This document shows positions 43,335 to 52,068 of a DNA stretch of 64,000 bases, in pieces. Each line of letters opens with the position of its first letter. The first letter of the stretch is position 1. The DNA comes from Allorhizobium pseudoryzae (GTDB taxonomy: Bacteria > Pseudomonadota > Alphaproteobacteria > Rhizobiales > Rhizobiaceae). A program made the position numbers and the translations under genes. The DNA lies in NCBI RefSeq assembly GCF_011046245.1, contig NZ_CP049244.1, forward strand, positions 434,001-498,000. The letters run 5' to 3'. Under the pieces are notes generated by a model. That model saw only the letters and a list, made by a program, of their open reading frames with translations. It was not told the origin of the DNA and did not search any database.

Positions 43335-45488
43335 TTAGATTCCGGAAGCCGGAGGGACGGAAGGGGCACCATCTGTCGATGACGGGGCATCCTTCTTTTG
43401 CCCATCCCGTCGCGAGCTGCGCCAAACAAGAACGGCGAAGATTGCGGCAAAGCCGAAGCCGATCTCATCTGTTAGAGGCAGTGCCGCAAACAAGGTAAAC
43501 GCTGCTGCGGCAGCAGTCAGCCTCAGGAGTGGCGAGAGTGGAACGGCAACAAATCCTATCACGGCTGCTCCCCACAGGCCGATTGCCAGCGTCGTCTTCA
43601 AAACGATGTAGACGACGGCAGTCACATAGCCATAGTCGAGAGCAAACTGTCCGCCGTCCTGGAGCATCAGGGCCGGCGAATAGACTGCCATGAACGGGAT
43701 CACAAATCCCGCGGCTGCAACCTTCACGGCCTGAAGCGAGATCTTCAGACCGCTTTCGCGTGCGATGGGTGCTGCGGCAAAACAGGCAAGCGCGACAGGC
43801 GGAGTAAGATCGGCCAGAATGCCGAAGTAGAAGACGAACATATGGCTAACAATCAGGGGCACCCCGAGTTCAAGAAGGGCCGGGCCAGCGATCGACGAAG
43901 TGATGATATAGTTTGGAATGGTTGGTATGCCCATTCCGAGCACGAGACAGGTTACCATGGTGAGCACGAGGGACAGAAACAGGCTGGTTCCGCCGACCGA
44001 CACGATGAACTGGCCGAATGTATTGGCAGCGCCGGTCAGTGTCATCGTGCCGATGATGACACCCACAAGCGCACAGGCGATGGCAACCGGTAAAGCTGTC
44101 TTTGCGCCTTCGGCCAAGGCATCGCGGCAATCGGCGAGTGTCTGTCGGCCACTGGTTCTCAGCGCATTGACGATGATGAGAACCATAAGTGCGGATAGGA
44201 CAACGGTCATGCCGAATTTGAAGAAGGCTGCGGCCACCCCACCAAGCCCGATCCAGAAGATCATCCGCACGACCATTGAAGGCAGTCGGATGGCAATAGA
44301 AGCGCCAAGGATGAGAAGTAGAATGAAGGAAAGCCCAACCGTTCCGGCAAAGAGCGGCGTGTAACCCGAAAAAAGCAACCACACGAGGGCCGCCAGCGGC
44401 AGGATGAGATGCCAGCCCTTCTTCAGGGCAGCCGAGGCGGACGGCAGTTCTGCGCGCGGCAGCCCCAGCAGCCCCCGCTTCCCTGCCTCCAAATGCACCA
44501 TCCAGAACGCCGAGGCAAAGTACAAAATGGCAGGTATCAATGCCGCCTTGACGACCTCGTGATATTCCACACCCAAGGTTTCAGCCATGATGAAGGCAAC
44601 GGCACCCATGACCGGCGGCATGATCTGCCCACCCATTGAAGCCGTGGCTTCGACGCCGCCAGCAAATGCGGGGCGATAACCGAACCGCTTCATCAGCGGA
44701 ATGGTAAATTGGCCGGTGGTGACAACATTGGCCACGCCTGAGCCTGAGATTGTCCCCATCAAACCGGATGAGATGATTGCAACCTTGGCTGCACCACCGC
44801 GGCGCCCGCCGACGAGGCTCAAAGAGACATCGTTGAACAGTTGGATCATACCCGCCTTCTCCAGGAAGGCGCCGAAGAGGATGAACAGGAAGATATACGA
44901 CGAGGAGACAAGCGTCGGGATGCCATAAATCCCTTCAGTCCCGTAGGCCATATGGTCGATGACCTGGCCAAAGGAATAGCCACGGTGGTTCAGCGGCGAA
45001 GGAAGGTATTCCCCGAAAAGGCAATAGAGAAGAAACACGCCTGCGATGATCGGCAGTGCTGGCCCCATCAGCACCCAGGAGGCTGCGAAGACAATTGAGA
45101 GGGCGATGACGCCGAAGACGATGTCTCGATCGAGAGGGTCTCCCGCGCGCAAAATCAAGTCTGTGTACTCGTAGCACTGATAGAACGCAACCGATGCGGC
45201 AATGGCAGAACAGGTCCAGGCGGCTACTTTAGTGTTGCGCCCCTTGTTGAGAAGGGCGGCCAGCAACGGGAAGATCAATGCCGTGACGAAGCCGACATGG
45301 ATGGCGCGCACCAACTGGCTCGGCGGATCAATTAGATGGGCGGCCGTCGCAAGTTGGAAAGCGGAAAAGGCGAGCGCGATAGAGAAGATAAGCCGTCCTT
45401 CCGGTGTGCTGGGGAAGGCGGCGGAAAGAGCGTCATGCGCGCTAAGCTCGGCAGCATGACCGTCTTTGGGTGGCAGAGCGGATGTCAT
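43335..45488 (-). CDS. TRAP transporter fused permease (TAXI type, 4TM+12TM)
   Basis: Integral membrane protein of 717 residues that joins the small and large TRAP membrane subunits in one chain. The first part has four to five helices; the large part contains SSSYIFLFILFGAFLEKAGMI, GGAAKVAIISSGLMGTISGSGVANVVTTG and GGQIMPPVMGAVAFIMAE, which are typical of TAXI-associated DctM domains, and later LGMGIPTIPNYII. Together with the TAXI binding protein 63 bases upstream it forms a sodium-coupled importer of an organic acid. The end, QKKDAPSSTDGAPSVPPASG, is a hydrophilic tail. Confidence 0.92.
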   Translation of the reverse strand: MTSALPPKDGHAAELSAHDALSAAFPSTPEGRLIFSIALAFSAFQLATAAHLIDPPSQLVRAIHVGFVTALIFPLLAALLNKGRNTKVAAWTCSAIAASVAFYQCYEYTDLILRAGDPLDRDIVFGVIALSIVFAASWVLMGPALPIIAGVFLLYCLFGEYLPSPLNHRGYSFGQVIDHMAYGTEGIYGIPTLVSSSYIFLFILFGAFLEKAGMIQLFNDVSLSLVGGRRGGAAKVAIISSGLMGTISGSGVANVVTTGQFTIPLMKRFGYRPAFAGGVEATASMGGQIMPPVMGAVAFIMAETLGVEYHEVVKAALIPAILYFASAFWMVHLEAGKRGLLGLPRAELPSASAALKKGWHLILPLAALVWLLFSGYTPLFAGTVGLSFILLLILGASIAIRLPSMVVRMIFWIGLGGVAAAFFKFGMTVVLSALMVLIIVNALRTSGRQTLADCRDALAEGAKTALPVAIACALVGVIIGTMTLTGAANTFGQFIVSVGGTSLFLSLVLTMVTCLVLGMGIPTIPNYIITSSIAGPALLELGVPLIVSHMFVFYFGILADLTPPVALACFAAAPIARESGLKISLQAVKVAAAGFVIPFMAVYSPALMLQDGGQFALDYGYVTAVVYIVLKTTLAIGLWGAAVIGFVAVPLSPLLRLTAAAAAFTLFAALPLTDEIGFGFAAIFAVLVWRSSRRDGQKKDAPSSTDGAPSVPPASGI

Positions 45489-45551
45489 CAGGTCCTCCAG
45501 ACAAAAGCTAGGGGCGGTGACCCTCCATCACCGCCTCGTGGTCGACATGGC

Positions 45552-46508
45552 TTATAGGAGGCCTTTTTCCTTGTAGTAGCGCTCAGCCCCCGGGTGCAGC
45601 GGCACGGGCATGCCGGTGAGTGCATTTTGCACCTTCAGCCCATCGGCCGCTTTGTGGGCCGCAGATAACGCTGGCAGGTTCTCGAAGAGTTGCTTGGTCA
45701 TCTGGTAGGCAACGTCATCGGAGACATCCGCGTGCGTGATGAGAAAATTGCCTACAGCAACCGTCGCGACGTCAGCCTTCTGCCCTTCATAGGTTCCCGC
45801 GGGCACAGTCGCCGCGACGTAGGGGGCACCGAGTTTGCTTGCGATTTCCCCCGGTATGGCGACCAACTGTACATCGAGCGACGCCGCAAGGTCACGGAAC
45901 GAAGAAACTCCGAGCCCTGCCGATTGCAACGTCGCATCCAGCTGACGGTTCTTCATGAGTTCGACGGATTCGGCAAACGGGAGGTATTCGGTTTTCCCCA
46001 ATTGCTTGTAAGTCAAACCCGCAGCACCGAGAATGGCGCGTGCATTGAGCTCAGTGCCCGATTTCGGCGCGCCGACCGATAGGCTCTTGCCCTCCAGGTT
46101 TGCAAGCGTCGTAACGCCAGATTCGCGGGAGGCCATGATCTGAATGTAATTCGGATAGATTGCGGCGATGCCTCTCAGCTTTTTCAGCGGAGCCTTGAAA
46201 CCTGCTTCGGCATCCCCCTCCCAAGCCAGCTTGACGGCGTCACCAAGCGCAAACGCGATTTCTCCCCTGCCTTGTTGCAGCAGGTTGAGGTTCTCGACCG
46301 AAGCCTTGGTCGCCTGAACCTGGGTTCGGGCACCCTCGATTTTCTCACCGTAAATCTTGGAGAGGGCGACACCGAGCGGATAATATACGCCGGATGTTCC
46401 GCCTGTCAGGATATTGATAAACTGATCTGCCTTTGCCGCCGTCGAAGTTGCGATGGCGCCCATCAGACCAAAGGCCATGATTGCTGATTTGCCGATGCTC
46501 AGTCTCAT
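45552..46508 (-). CDS. TAXI-family TRAP solute-binding protein
   Basis: Periplasmic binding protein of 318 residues. Signal peptide MRLSIGKSAIMAFGLMGAIA to about AKA, then the TAXI hallmark INILTGGTSGVYYPLGVAL, QATKASVENLNLLQQG and LSVGAPKSGTELNAR. TAXI proteins bind organic acids such as glutamate, 2-oxoglutarate or dicarboxylates. The start at 46508 is well supported by GGAGGAG 6 bases upstream; the open frame extends to 46595 but would overlap the sigma-54 promoter identified at 46559-46573. Together with the permease it is under probable DctBD-like control. Confidence 0.9.
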   Translation of the reverse strand: MRLSIGKSAIMAFGLMGAIATSTAAKADQFINILTGGTSGVYYPLGVALSKIYGEKIEGARTQVQATKASVENLNLLQQGRGEIAFALGDAVKLAWEGDAEAGFKAPLKKLRGIAAIYPNYIQIMASRESGVTTLANLEGKSLSVGAPKSGTELNARAILGAAGLTYKQLGKTEYLPFAESVELMKNRQLDATLQSAGLGVSSFRDLAASLDVQLVAIPGEIASKLGAPYVAATVPAGTYEGQKADVATVAVGNFLITHADVSDDVAYQMTKQLFENLPALSAAHKAADGLKVQNALTGMPVPLHPGAERYYKEKGLL

Positions 46509-46558
46509 AAAAACTCCTCCCAGGATCACTGCGGCTATCTGTCCGCGCATCTTTGGGA

Positions 46559-46573
46559 GCAAAGTCTGGGCCA
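46559..46573 (-). promoter_or_regulatory. Sigma-54 (-24/-12) promoter of the TAXI-TRAP operon
   Basis: On the minus strand TGGCCC-AGACT-TTGC, matching the TGGCAC-N5-TTGC consensus with GG and GC exactly 10 bases apart. The predicted transcription start is about 46547, some 40 bases before the ATG at 46508 and its GGAGGAG site. The neighbouring DctD-like activator with an intact GAFTGA loop supports the call. Confidence 0.75.
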
Positions 46574-46624
46574 ATTCTGAGGTTATTGTTTTCATTTAAT
46601 AATCAGGAATTGAGTGATCGTAGC

Positions 46625-46672
46625 TGGCAGGATAATGCCAGCAGTTACGAAGAGACAGGCAGGTTTTTGCCA
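46625..46672 (-). promoter_or_regulatory. Two tandem palindromic activator sites upstream of the sigma-54 promoter
   Basis: TGGCA-GGATAA-TGCCA at 46625-46640 (extended to GCTGGCA/TGCCAGC) and AGGCA-GGTTTT-TGCCA at 46657-46672. Both read GGCAGG-N4-TGCC; their centres are 32 bases apart, about three helical turns, so two dimers would sit on the same DNA face. They lie about 80 to 125 bases upstream of the predicted start site, the usual place for NtrC-class activator sites. Confidence 0.65.
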
Positions 46673-46771
46673 AGCACGCCGAAGCCGAAATCGGGACATT
46701 GAGGCGCATAGCAGAGGGTCGAAGGCCATCCTGCAGAACATGTCGTGGGTATCTCCAATAATTGCTGCTGC

Positions 46772-47707
46772 TCAATGGCGACCCATCGCTCCGGCCAGCA
46801 GATCGTTTATGAAAGCCTGTACATGTGTTGACTGCTCCACGGAGCGGCGAGTTATGACTTCGTAGGGCTCACTCTTGGAACGAAGATGCATGGGCAGGAT
46901 GCTGGCCATGCCGAAGTTTACGAAAAATTCGGCAACGTCGCTGGAGAGCAGCGCGACTGTATTCGGTTCGGCCTGGATCAGTGAAATTGTGGTCAGCGCG
47001 GAGCGCGTCTCCATTAGTCCGGAGGGCATGTGGAGCCCGGCCTGTCGAAACTCCTGCTCCAGCAACAGCCGCATGGGCATCGCCGCAGTGTAGACAATCC
47101 AGCGGGAATCCTCGAGGTCCGTCAAGCGCACGCGTTTGCGGTCAACCAGAGGGTGAGCGCGATTGGCGACCACTGCCAACCGTTCATCGTGAAAGGCCGT
47201 GACATGGTAAAGCTGCGGAGTGGCGATCATGGAGCTGCGCCCAATGATAAGATCGAGCAGACCTCGATCTAACTGCCTGAACAGTTCGACGCTGGTATCT
47301 TCCAGAATCTCGAACGAGGTGCGGGGGAAGCGCCTGAGGAAGCTGCTGATGGTTTCCGTCAAATAGGGAACGGCACCCATGATTGTGCCGACGCGCAACC
47401 TAGCCCATCCGCTGTCAGATGCCGTGTTGATCTCCTCTTCCATCGCCTTCAATTGTGACAGCATGGTTTTTGCGTGCCGGATCATGCATTCGCCCGCAGG
47501 TGTCGGGTTGAGCCCGCGATTCGTCCGGTTAAACAGTTGCGTGCCGGTCAGCTCCTCAGCCTCCTGCAACGCCTTTGTCGCGCGCGGCTGGCTCATGCCA
47601 ATCAACTCCGATGCCCGCTTGAGCGAACCGTTATCGTCAATGGCTGATATCAAAAGCAATTGCCGCATGGAGAGGCGGATCATCGGATTGGAATAGATGC
47701 GCGGCAT
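46772..47707 (-). CDS. LysR-family transcriptional regulator
   Basis: Regulator of about 311 residues. N-terminal winged helix-turn-helix: MRQLLLISAIDDNGSLKRASE, then IGMSQPRATKALQEAEELTG and LFNRTNRGLNPTPAGE; the remainder is a LysR substrate-binding domain (RLRVGTIMGAVPYLTETI, DLIIGRSSMI). It resembles the PcaQ/GbpR subgroup that begins with a short extension (MPRIYSNPMI). The start at 47707 is one of three possibilities (47785 GTG, 47683 ATG). It is transcribed away from the iron alcohol dehydrogenase gene, so it probably controls the 47867-55127 operon. Its 3' end faces the TRAP activator sites. Confidence 0.88.
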   Translation of the reverse strand: MPRIYSNPMIRLSMRQLLLISAIDDNGSLKRASELIGMSQPRATKALQEAEELTGTQLFNRTNRGLNPTPAGECMIRHAKTMLSQLKAMEEEINTASDSGWARLRVGTIMGAVPYLTETISSFLRRFPRTSFEILEDTSVELFRQLDRGLLDLIIGRSSMIATPQLYHVTAFHDERLAVVANRAHPLVDRKRVRLTDLEDSRWIVYTAAMPMRLLLEQEFRQAGLHMPSGLMETRSALTTISLIQAEPNTVALLSSDVAEFFVNFGMASILPMHLRSKSEPYEVITRRSVEQSTHVQAFINDLLAGAMGRH

Positions 47708-47729
47708 CGGCTTCAATTTCCATTTTGTT

Positions 47730-47822
47730 ATATCGATATTCAGCAATAGCGGATTTACAGGTGTTTTTCTGCCGTTATTTTCCACAGCCGGATGATTTTA
47801 CAGTCGCTCTCGCGAGAAACTG
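47730..47822. promoter_or_regulatory. Divergent control region with two palindromes
   Basis: Between the LysR gene and the alcohol dehydrogenase gene. ATATCGATAT at 47730-47739 is a perfect 10-base palindrome. TCTCGCGAGA at 47808-47817 is another, set inside CAGT (47801) and ACTG (47819). Both are candidate LysR or other regulator sites. Confidence 0.4.
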
Positions 47823-47866
47823 TCCCAAGACGTTATCAAATAGGAATACCAGGTAGGGGGAGGCGC

Positions 47867-49003
47867 ATGAGCCTGATCAATTATGTGACGCGGGTCCAAT
47901 TCGGGTACGGCGAAATCGCAACGCTGAAGGGTGAACTGGAACTTGCCGGGATCACCCGCCCGGTCATCGTCACCGACAAGGGCGTGCGTGCGCTTGGTAT
48001 TCTGGAACGCATCGAGACCGCCACGGGCATCACTCCAGCTGCCGTTTTTGACGAAACCCCGGGCAACCCGAACGAAGCAGCAGCCGTGAAAGCGACCGCG
48101 CTCTTCCGAGAAGCCAAAGGTGACGGTATCGTTGCCATCGGCGGTGGCTCTGCGCTGGATCTTGCCAAGGCGGTCGCCGTGATGGGCGCCCATGAGGGAC
48201 CGCTGAAGACCTATGCCGTGATCGAGGGGGGCCTCGAAAAGATAACCGCGCGTACATTCCCCACCATTGCCATTCCGACCACCGCCGGTACGGGCAGTGA
48301 GGTGGGTCGCGCCGCCATCATTATTCTGGAAGATGGACGCAAGGTTGGACTGCTGTCTCCCTACCTGGTGCCGAAAGCCGCCATCGTCGATCCGGAACTG
48401 ACGATGAGCCTGCCACCCATGCTGACCGCTGCCACGGGTATGGACGCCATTTCCCACTGCATCGAGACCTATCTCGCCCCCTCCTTCAACCCGCCGGCCG
48501 ATGGCATCGCGCTGGAAGGCCTGCGCCGCGGCTGGGCCAACATCCGCCTTGCCGTGGAAGAGCCGGGCAACCGCGATGCACGCGCCAACATGGCGATCGT
48601 AGCAACCATGGGCGCCATGGCCTTCCAGAAGGGCCTCGGCTGCGTGCACAGCCTCAGCCACTCGCTGGGTGGCCTCAATCCGAAGCTGCATCACGGCACA
48701 TTGAATGCCATCTTCATGACGCCGGTGCTCGCCTTCAACCGCAGTGCAAAGACCTCGGTTGACGAGAACAAGTATGCCCGCCTTGCCGATACCATGGGCC
48801 TTGCTGCTGATGTAGACATTGGCGCCGCCATCGAGGATATGACCCGTGCCATTGGCCTGCCCACCCGCCTCTCGCAGCTGGGTGTTACCGCTGACCTGTT
48901 TGACAAGGTGGTAAAGGGAGCGCTTGCCGACCATAGCCACCGAACCAACCCGCGTGACGCTACGGCTGACGATTACCACGCCATGCTTCAGGCAGCACTG
49001 TAA
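47867..49003 (+). CDS. Iron-containing alcohol dehydrogenase
   Basis: Group III (Fe-ADH) dehydrogenase of 378 residues. NAD-binding GGGSALDLAKAVAVM, the linker IPTTAGTGSEVGRAAI, and the iron ligands: Asp and His in GMDAISHCIE, His in HSLSHSLGGLNPK, and His in LHHGTLNAI. Relatives include lactaldehyde reductase, 4-hydroxybutyrate dehydrogenase and maleylacetate reductase. Start: ATG at 47867 preceded by TAGGGGGAGG. First gene of a + strand operon with an aldehyde dehydrogenase 26 bases downstream, which would take over the aldehyde it forms. Confidence 0.9.
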   Translation: MSLINYVTRVQFGYGEIATLKGELELAGITRPVIVTDKGVRALGILERIETATGITPAAVFDETPGNPNEAAAVKATALFREAKGDGIVAIGGGSALDLAKAVAVMGAHEGPLKTYAVIEGGLEKITARTFPTIAIPTTAGTGSEVGRAAIIILEDGRKVGLLSPYLVPKAAIVDPELTMSLPPMLTAATGMDAISHCIETYLAPSFNPPADGIALEGLRRGWANIRLAVEEPGNRDARANMAIVATMGAMAFQKGLGCVHSLSHSLGGLNPKLHHGTLNAIFMTPVLAFNRSAKTSVDENKYARLADTMGLAADVDIGAAIEDMTRAIGLPTRLSQLGVTADLFDKVVKGALADHSHRTNPRDATADDYHAMLQAAL

Positions 49004-49029
49004 GCGAAAGCCCCCCTGGGAGTGACAAG

Positions 49030-50544
49030 ATGACCTATACGCTGCACGGCAAACACCTGATTGCCGGCGAATGGGTGGCAACGCCTGATCGCTTTTACAA
49101 TGAGCCGGTTTCCGGTGAGCCCGCCGCCTTTTCGCTGGGCACAGTCGAGATGGTCAATCGCGCCGCAGAAGCCGCCGAAGCCGCCTTCTGGTCCTATGGC
49201 TATTCGTCAGCCACTGACCGCGCTGCCCTGCTGCGGGCCATTGCGGATGAGATTGAGGCACGGGGTGCCTCCATTACCGAAATCGGCTGCCAGGAAACCG
49301 GACTGCCGACCGCCCGTCTTGAGGGCGAGCGGGGCCGCACAACGGGCCAGCTCCGGCTTTTCGCCAGCCACATCGAAAAGGGAGAGTATCTCGACCGCCG
49401 TCTTGACTCCGCCCTGCCGGACCGCCAGCCGGCGCCGCGTCCGGAGATCCGGCTGATGCAGCGCCCGATCGGACCTGTTGCGGTGTTCGGCGCCTCCAAC
49501 TTCCCCCTCGCTTTCTCAACGGCCGGCGGTGATACAGCAGCAGCTCTTGCAGCCGGTTGCCCGGTTGTGGTGAAGGGTCATTCCGCCCACCCCGGCACAA
49601 GCGAGATCGTCGCGGAAGCCATCCATGCCGCCATCAGCAAGCTCGGAATCGATCCGGGCGTTTTCAGCCTGGTGCAGGGCGGCAATCGGGATGTGGGCAG
49701 CGCCCTTGTCACCCATCCCCTCATCAAGGCCGTCGGCTTCACCGGCTCGCTGGCAGGCGGCCGGGCGTTGTTCAACCTGTGTGCCAGCCGCCCAGAGCCC
49801 ATCCCCTTTTTCGGGGAGCTGGGAAGCGTCAATCCGATGTTCCTTCTGCCGCAAGCCATAAAGGCACGTGCCGGCGCCCTTGGGGCAGGCTGGGCCGCCT
49901 CGCTGACGATGGGCGCCGGCCAGTTCTGTACCAATCCGGGCATTGCCGTTGTTGTGGCCGGCGCGGACGCGGACAGCTTTGTGGCCGCCGCAAAGGAAGC
50001 ACTCGCGAAGACCGGCCCGCAGGTCATGCTGACAGAAGGCATTGCCCGCGCCTATCAGTCCGGCCAAGCCCGCTTGCAGAACCGCGAGACGGTGCAGCCG
50101 GTACATGAGACCGTCTCGGAAGGGCGCAGCAGCAATCCGAACCTCTATGAGACGACGGCGAACCAGTTCCTCGCCGACCATATGCTGTCGGAAGAAGTGT
50201 TTGGTCCGCTCGGTCTTATCGTTCGGGTGGAAACAGCCGAGGAGATGCGCCGCATCGCGCTGAGCTTCCAGGGTCAACTGACGGTCACCCTGCACATGGA
50301 CGATGGCGACCTGCCTCTGGCCAGGACGCTGCTGCCCGTACTTGAGCGAAAGGCCGGACGTGTGCTCGTCAACGGGTTCCCGACCGGCGTGGAGGTTGTC
50401 GATTCCATGGTGCATGGCGGCCCCTACCCGGCCTCAACGAATTTCGGCGCCACAAGTGTCGGCACACTGTCAATCCGGCGTTTCCTGCGCCCCGTCAGCT
50501 ACCAGAATTTCCCGGCGGCCCTGCTGCCGGAAGGCTTGCTTTAA
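49030..50544 (+). CDS. Aldehyde dehydrogenase, 2,5-dioxovalerate (alpha-ketoglutarate semialdehyde) type
   Basis: Aldehyde dehydrogenase of 504 residues. The pattern MTYTLHGKHLIAGEWVA, FGASNFPLAFSTAGGDTAAALAAGC, GFTGSLAGGRAL, FFGELGSVNPMFLLP and the catalytic Cys in GAGQFCTNPG identify the NADP-type ketoglutarate-semialdehyde dehydrogenase subgroup, which closes several sugar-acid and hydroxyproline pathways by making 2-oxoglutarate. The FFGELGSVNP in place of the usual ELGG is the subgroup signature. It lies between an Fe-ADH and a TRAP importer; the hairpin at 50555-50577 separates it from the transporter genes. Confidence 0.9.
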   Translation: MTYTLHGKHLIAGEWVATPDRFYNEPVSGEPAAFSLGTVEMVNRAAEAAEAAFWSYGYSSATDRAALLRAIADEIEARGASITEIGCQETGLPTARLEGERGRTTGQLRLFASHIEKGEYLDRRLDSALPDRQPAPRPEIRLMQRPIGPVAVFGASNFPLAFSTAGGDTAAALAAGCPVVVKGHSAHPGTSEIVAEAIHAAISKLGIDPGVFSLVQGGNRDVGSALVTHPLIKAVGFTGSLAGGRALFNLCASRPEPIPFFGELGSVNPMFLLPQAIKARAGALGAGWAASLTMGAGQFCTNPGIAVVVAGADADSFVAAAKEALAKTGPQVMLTEGIARAYQSGQARLQNRETVQPVHETVSEGRSSNPNLYETTANQFLADHMLSEEVFGPLGLIVRVETAEEMRRIALSFQGQLTVTLHMDDGDLPLARTLLPVLERKAGRVLVNGFPTGVEVVDSMVHGGPYPASTNFGATSVGTLSIRRFLRPVSYQNFPAALLPEGLL

Positions 50545-50554
50545 CATCACCAAC

Positions 50555-50577
50555 GGCATGTCCCGTCGGGACATGCC
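50555..50577 (+). terminator. Intercistronic hairpin before dctP
   Basis: GGCATGTCCC-GTC-GGGACATGCC, perfect 10-bp arms with a 3-base loop, 10 bases after the aldehyde dehydrogenase stop and 22 bases before the binding-protein ATG. No T run, so probably an mRNA-processing or stabilising element rather than a full terminator. Confidence 0.6.
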
Positions 50578-50599
50578 TTCTATCTGGAGGAGGAAAACC

Positions 50600-51580
50600 A
50601 TGAACCCGTCACAGTCCACGAAGACAGCCGCGCTGACCAGCTTGATACTGGCCGCAGGCATCCTCACGGCGTCGGCCCAGACAACCCTGACACTGACCCA
50701 TTCCTCACCCGCGGACAGCCACTTTGGCCTTGCGGCGACAGCCTTCAAAAAGGTGGTAGAAGAGAAGTCTGGCGGCACGATCAATGTGGTGATCCAGCGC
50801 ATGGACAACGAGCGCGAAGCACTGGAAAGCGTGCAGTTCGGCTCTCAGGAATGCGCCATGGGCTCAGCCGGCCCGCTCGGCAATTTCGTAGCCGAGACCC
50901 GCGTCCTCGATGTGCCGTTCCTGTTCGACAGTTACAAGCACGCGCGCGGGGTACTGGATTCGGACGTGGGCCAAGAGCTCCTGGCCCTTTTCCCGGCGCA
51001 TGGTCTTTACGGCGTCGCCTGGCTGGAAAACGGCTTCCGCAATCTGACGACCGGTTCCAAGGCCGTGCATTCGCCGGATGATCTGCGCGGCATGAAAATC
51101 CGCACCATGGAAAACCAGGTGCATATGCAGGCTTGGCAGGCCGCCGGCGTCTTGCCGACGCCAATGGCCTTTTCCGAACTGCCTTCGGCCCTGCAGCAGG
51201 GCACTGTCGACGGTCAGGAGAACCCGATCCCGGTGATCCTGTCGAACAATCTCGACATGATGCAGAAACACCTCTACCTCACCCGCCACGTCTATTCGCC
51301 AGGCATCTTCGTCTGCAACCCGGACTTCATCGCCGGCCTGACGGACGAGCAAAAAGCCGCAGTGGAAGAAGGCGGCAAGGCCGCATCCGCCGCCAATCGG
51401 GCACGGGTGGAGCAGGACGAGACAGCGGGTATCGAAACACTGCGCAAGCGCGGCATCGAAGTGGTCGAGGTGACTGACCGCGACGCCTACCGCAAGGCCA
51501 TGGCATCGGCCAATGCCGGATTCGAAAGCCAGTTCGGCGCCGACCTCCTGAAACGCATCCGCGACTGGAAAGCTCAATGA
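50600..51580 (+). CDS. TRAP transporter solute-binding protein, DctP family
   Basis: Periplasmic protein of 326 residues. Signal peptide MNPSQSTKTAALTSLILAAG to about SAQ, then TLTHSSPADSHFGLAATAFKK, the carboxylate-binding Arg region LRGMKIRTMENQVHMQAW and LQQGTVDGQENPIPVI, all DctP hallmarks. The ligand is expected to be a carboxylate, as almost all DctP proteins clamp a carboxyl group with this Arg. Ribosome site GGAGGAGGA. It belongs to the operon with dctQ and dctM homologues and the downstream D-lactate dehydrogenase. Confidence 0.92.
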   Translation: MNPSQSTKTAALTSLILAAGILTASAQTTLTLTHSSPADSHFGLAATAFKKVVEEKSGGTINVVIQRMDNEREALESVQFGSQECAMGSAGPLGNFVAETRVLDVPFLFDSYKHARGVLDSDVGQELLALFPAHGLYGVAWLENGFRNLTTGSKAVHSPDDLRGMKIRTMENQVHMQAWQAAGVLPTPMAFSELPSALQQGTVDGQENPIPVILSNNLDMMQKHLYLTRHVYSPGIFVCNPDFIAGLTDEQKAAVEEGGKAASAANRARVEQDETAGIETLRKRGIEVVEVTDRDAYRKAMASANAGFESQFGADLLKRIRDWKAQ

Positions 51581-52068
51581 GTTCAGCGGCCACTCTGATC
51601 CGTCGCACGGACAGGATTATTGCACGGGGGGTGGCATTTACCGCCTCCCTTGCGCTGGCCGTCGCGGTAACGTCCAGCTTCTGGCAGGTGATGGGGCGCT
51701 TCCTGTTCCATACGCCTTCCAGCTGGTCGGAAGCACTGACCCGTCTCGCCTTGGTCTGGATGGTGCTGCTCGGGATTTCCGTTGCTCTGCGCAAAGGCGC
51801 GCTCGTTGCCATCGATCTCGCGCGAGAGGCGACCACGGGCAGGTTGCGCCGTAGCATCGAAGCCACCACGCTCGTCTCCTGCCTGATCATGTTTGTCACC
51901 CTCTTCTGGTTCGGCATCGCAACGGCCCAACGTGTCCGGATGCAGGAAATGGCAGGTCTGGAGATTTCCATGGCCTGGGGCTATGCCGCCATTCCGGTGG
52001 GATCGTTCTTCGCGGCCCTTGGGGCGATCGTGCACTTCATCCAGTCAGGAAAGGAGACAGCACAATGA
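51577..52068 (+). CDS. TRAP transporter small permease, DctQ family
   Basis: Membrane protein of 163 residues with four helices and the WSEALTRLALVWMVLLGISVALRKG motif (split over the second helix and loop) typical of DctQ. It starts with ATGA overlapping the dctP stop at 51577-51580 and ends overlapping the dctM start at 52065-52068. Confidence 0.9.
   Translation: MSSAATLIRRTDRIIARGVAFTASLALAVAVTSSFWQVMGRFLFHTPSSWSEALTRLALVWMVLLGISVALRKGALVAIDLAREATTGRLRRSIEATTLVSCLIMFVTLFWFGIATAQRVRMQEMAGLEISMAWGYAAIPVGSFFAALGAIVHFIQSGKETAQ

Noticed and set aside
46625..46640. TGGCA-N7-TGCC read as a sigma-54 promoter
   Set aside because: The GG and GC are 9 bases apart instead of the strict 10; the nearby TGGCCC-N5-TTGC at 46559 fits better, and the palindromic symmetry favours an activator site.
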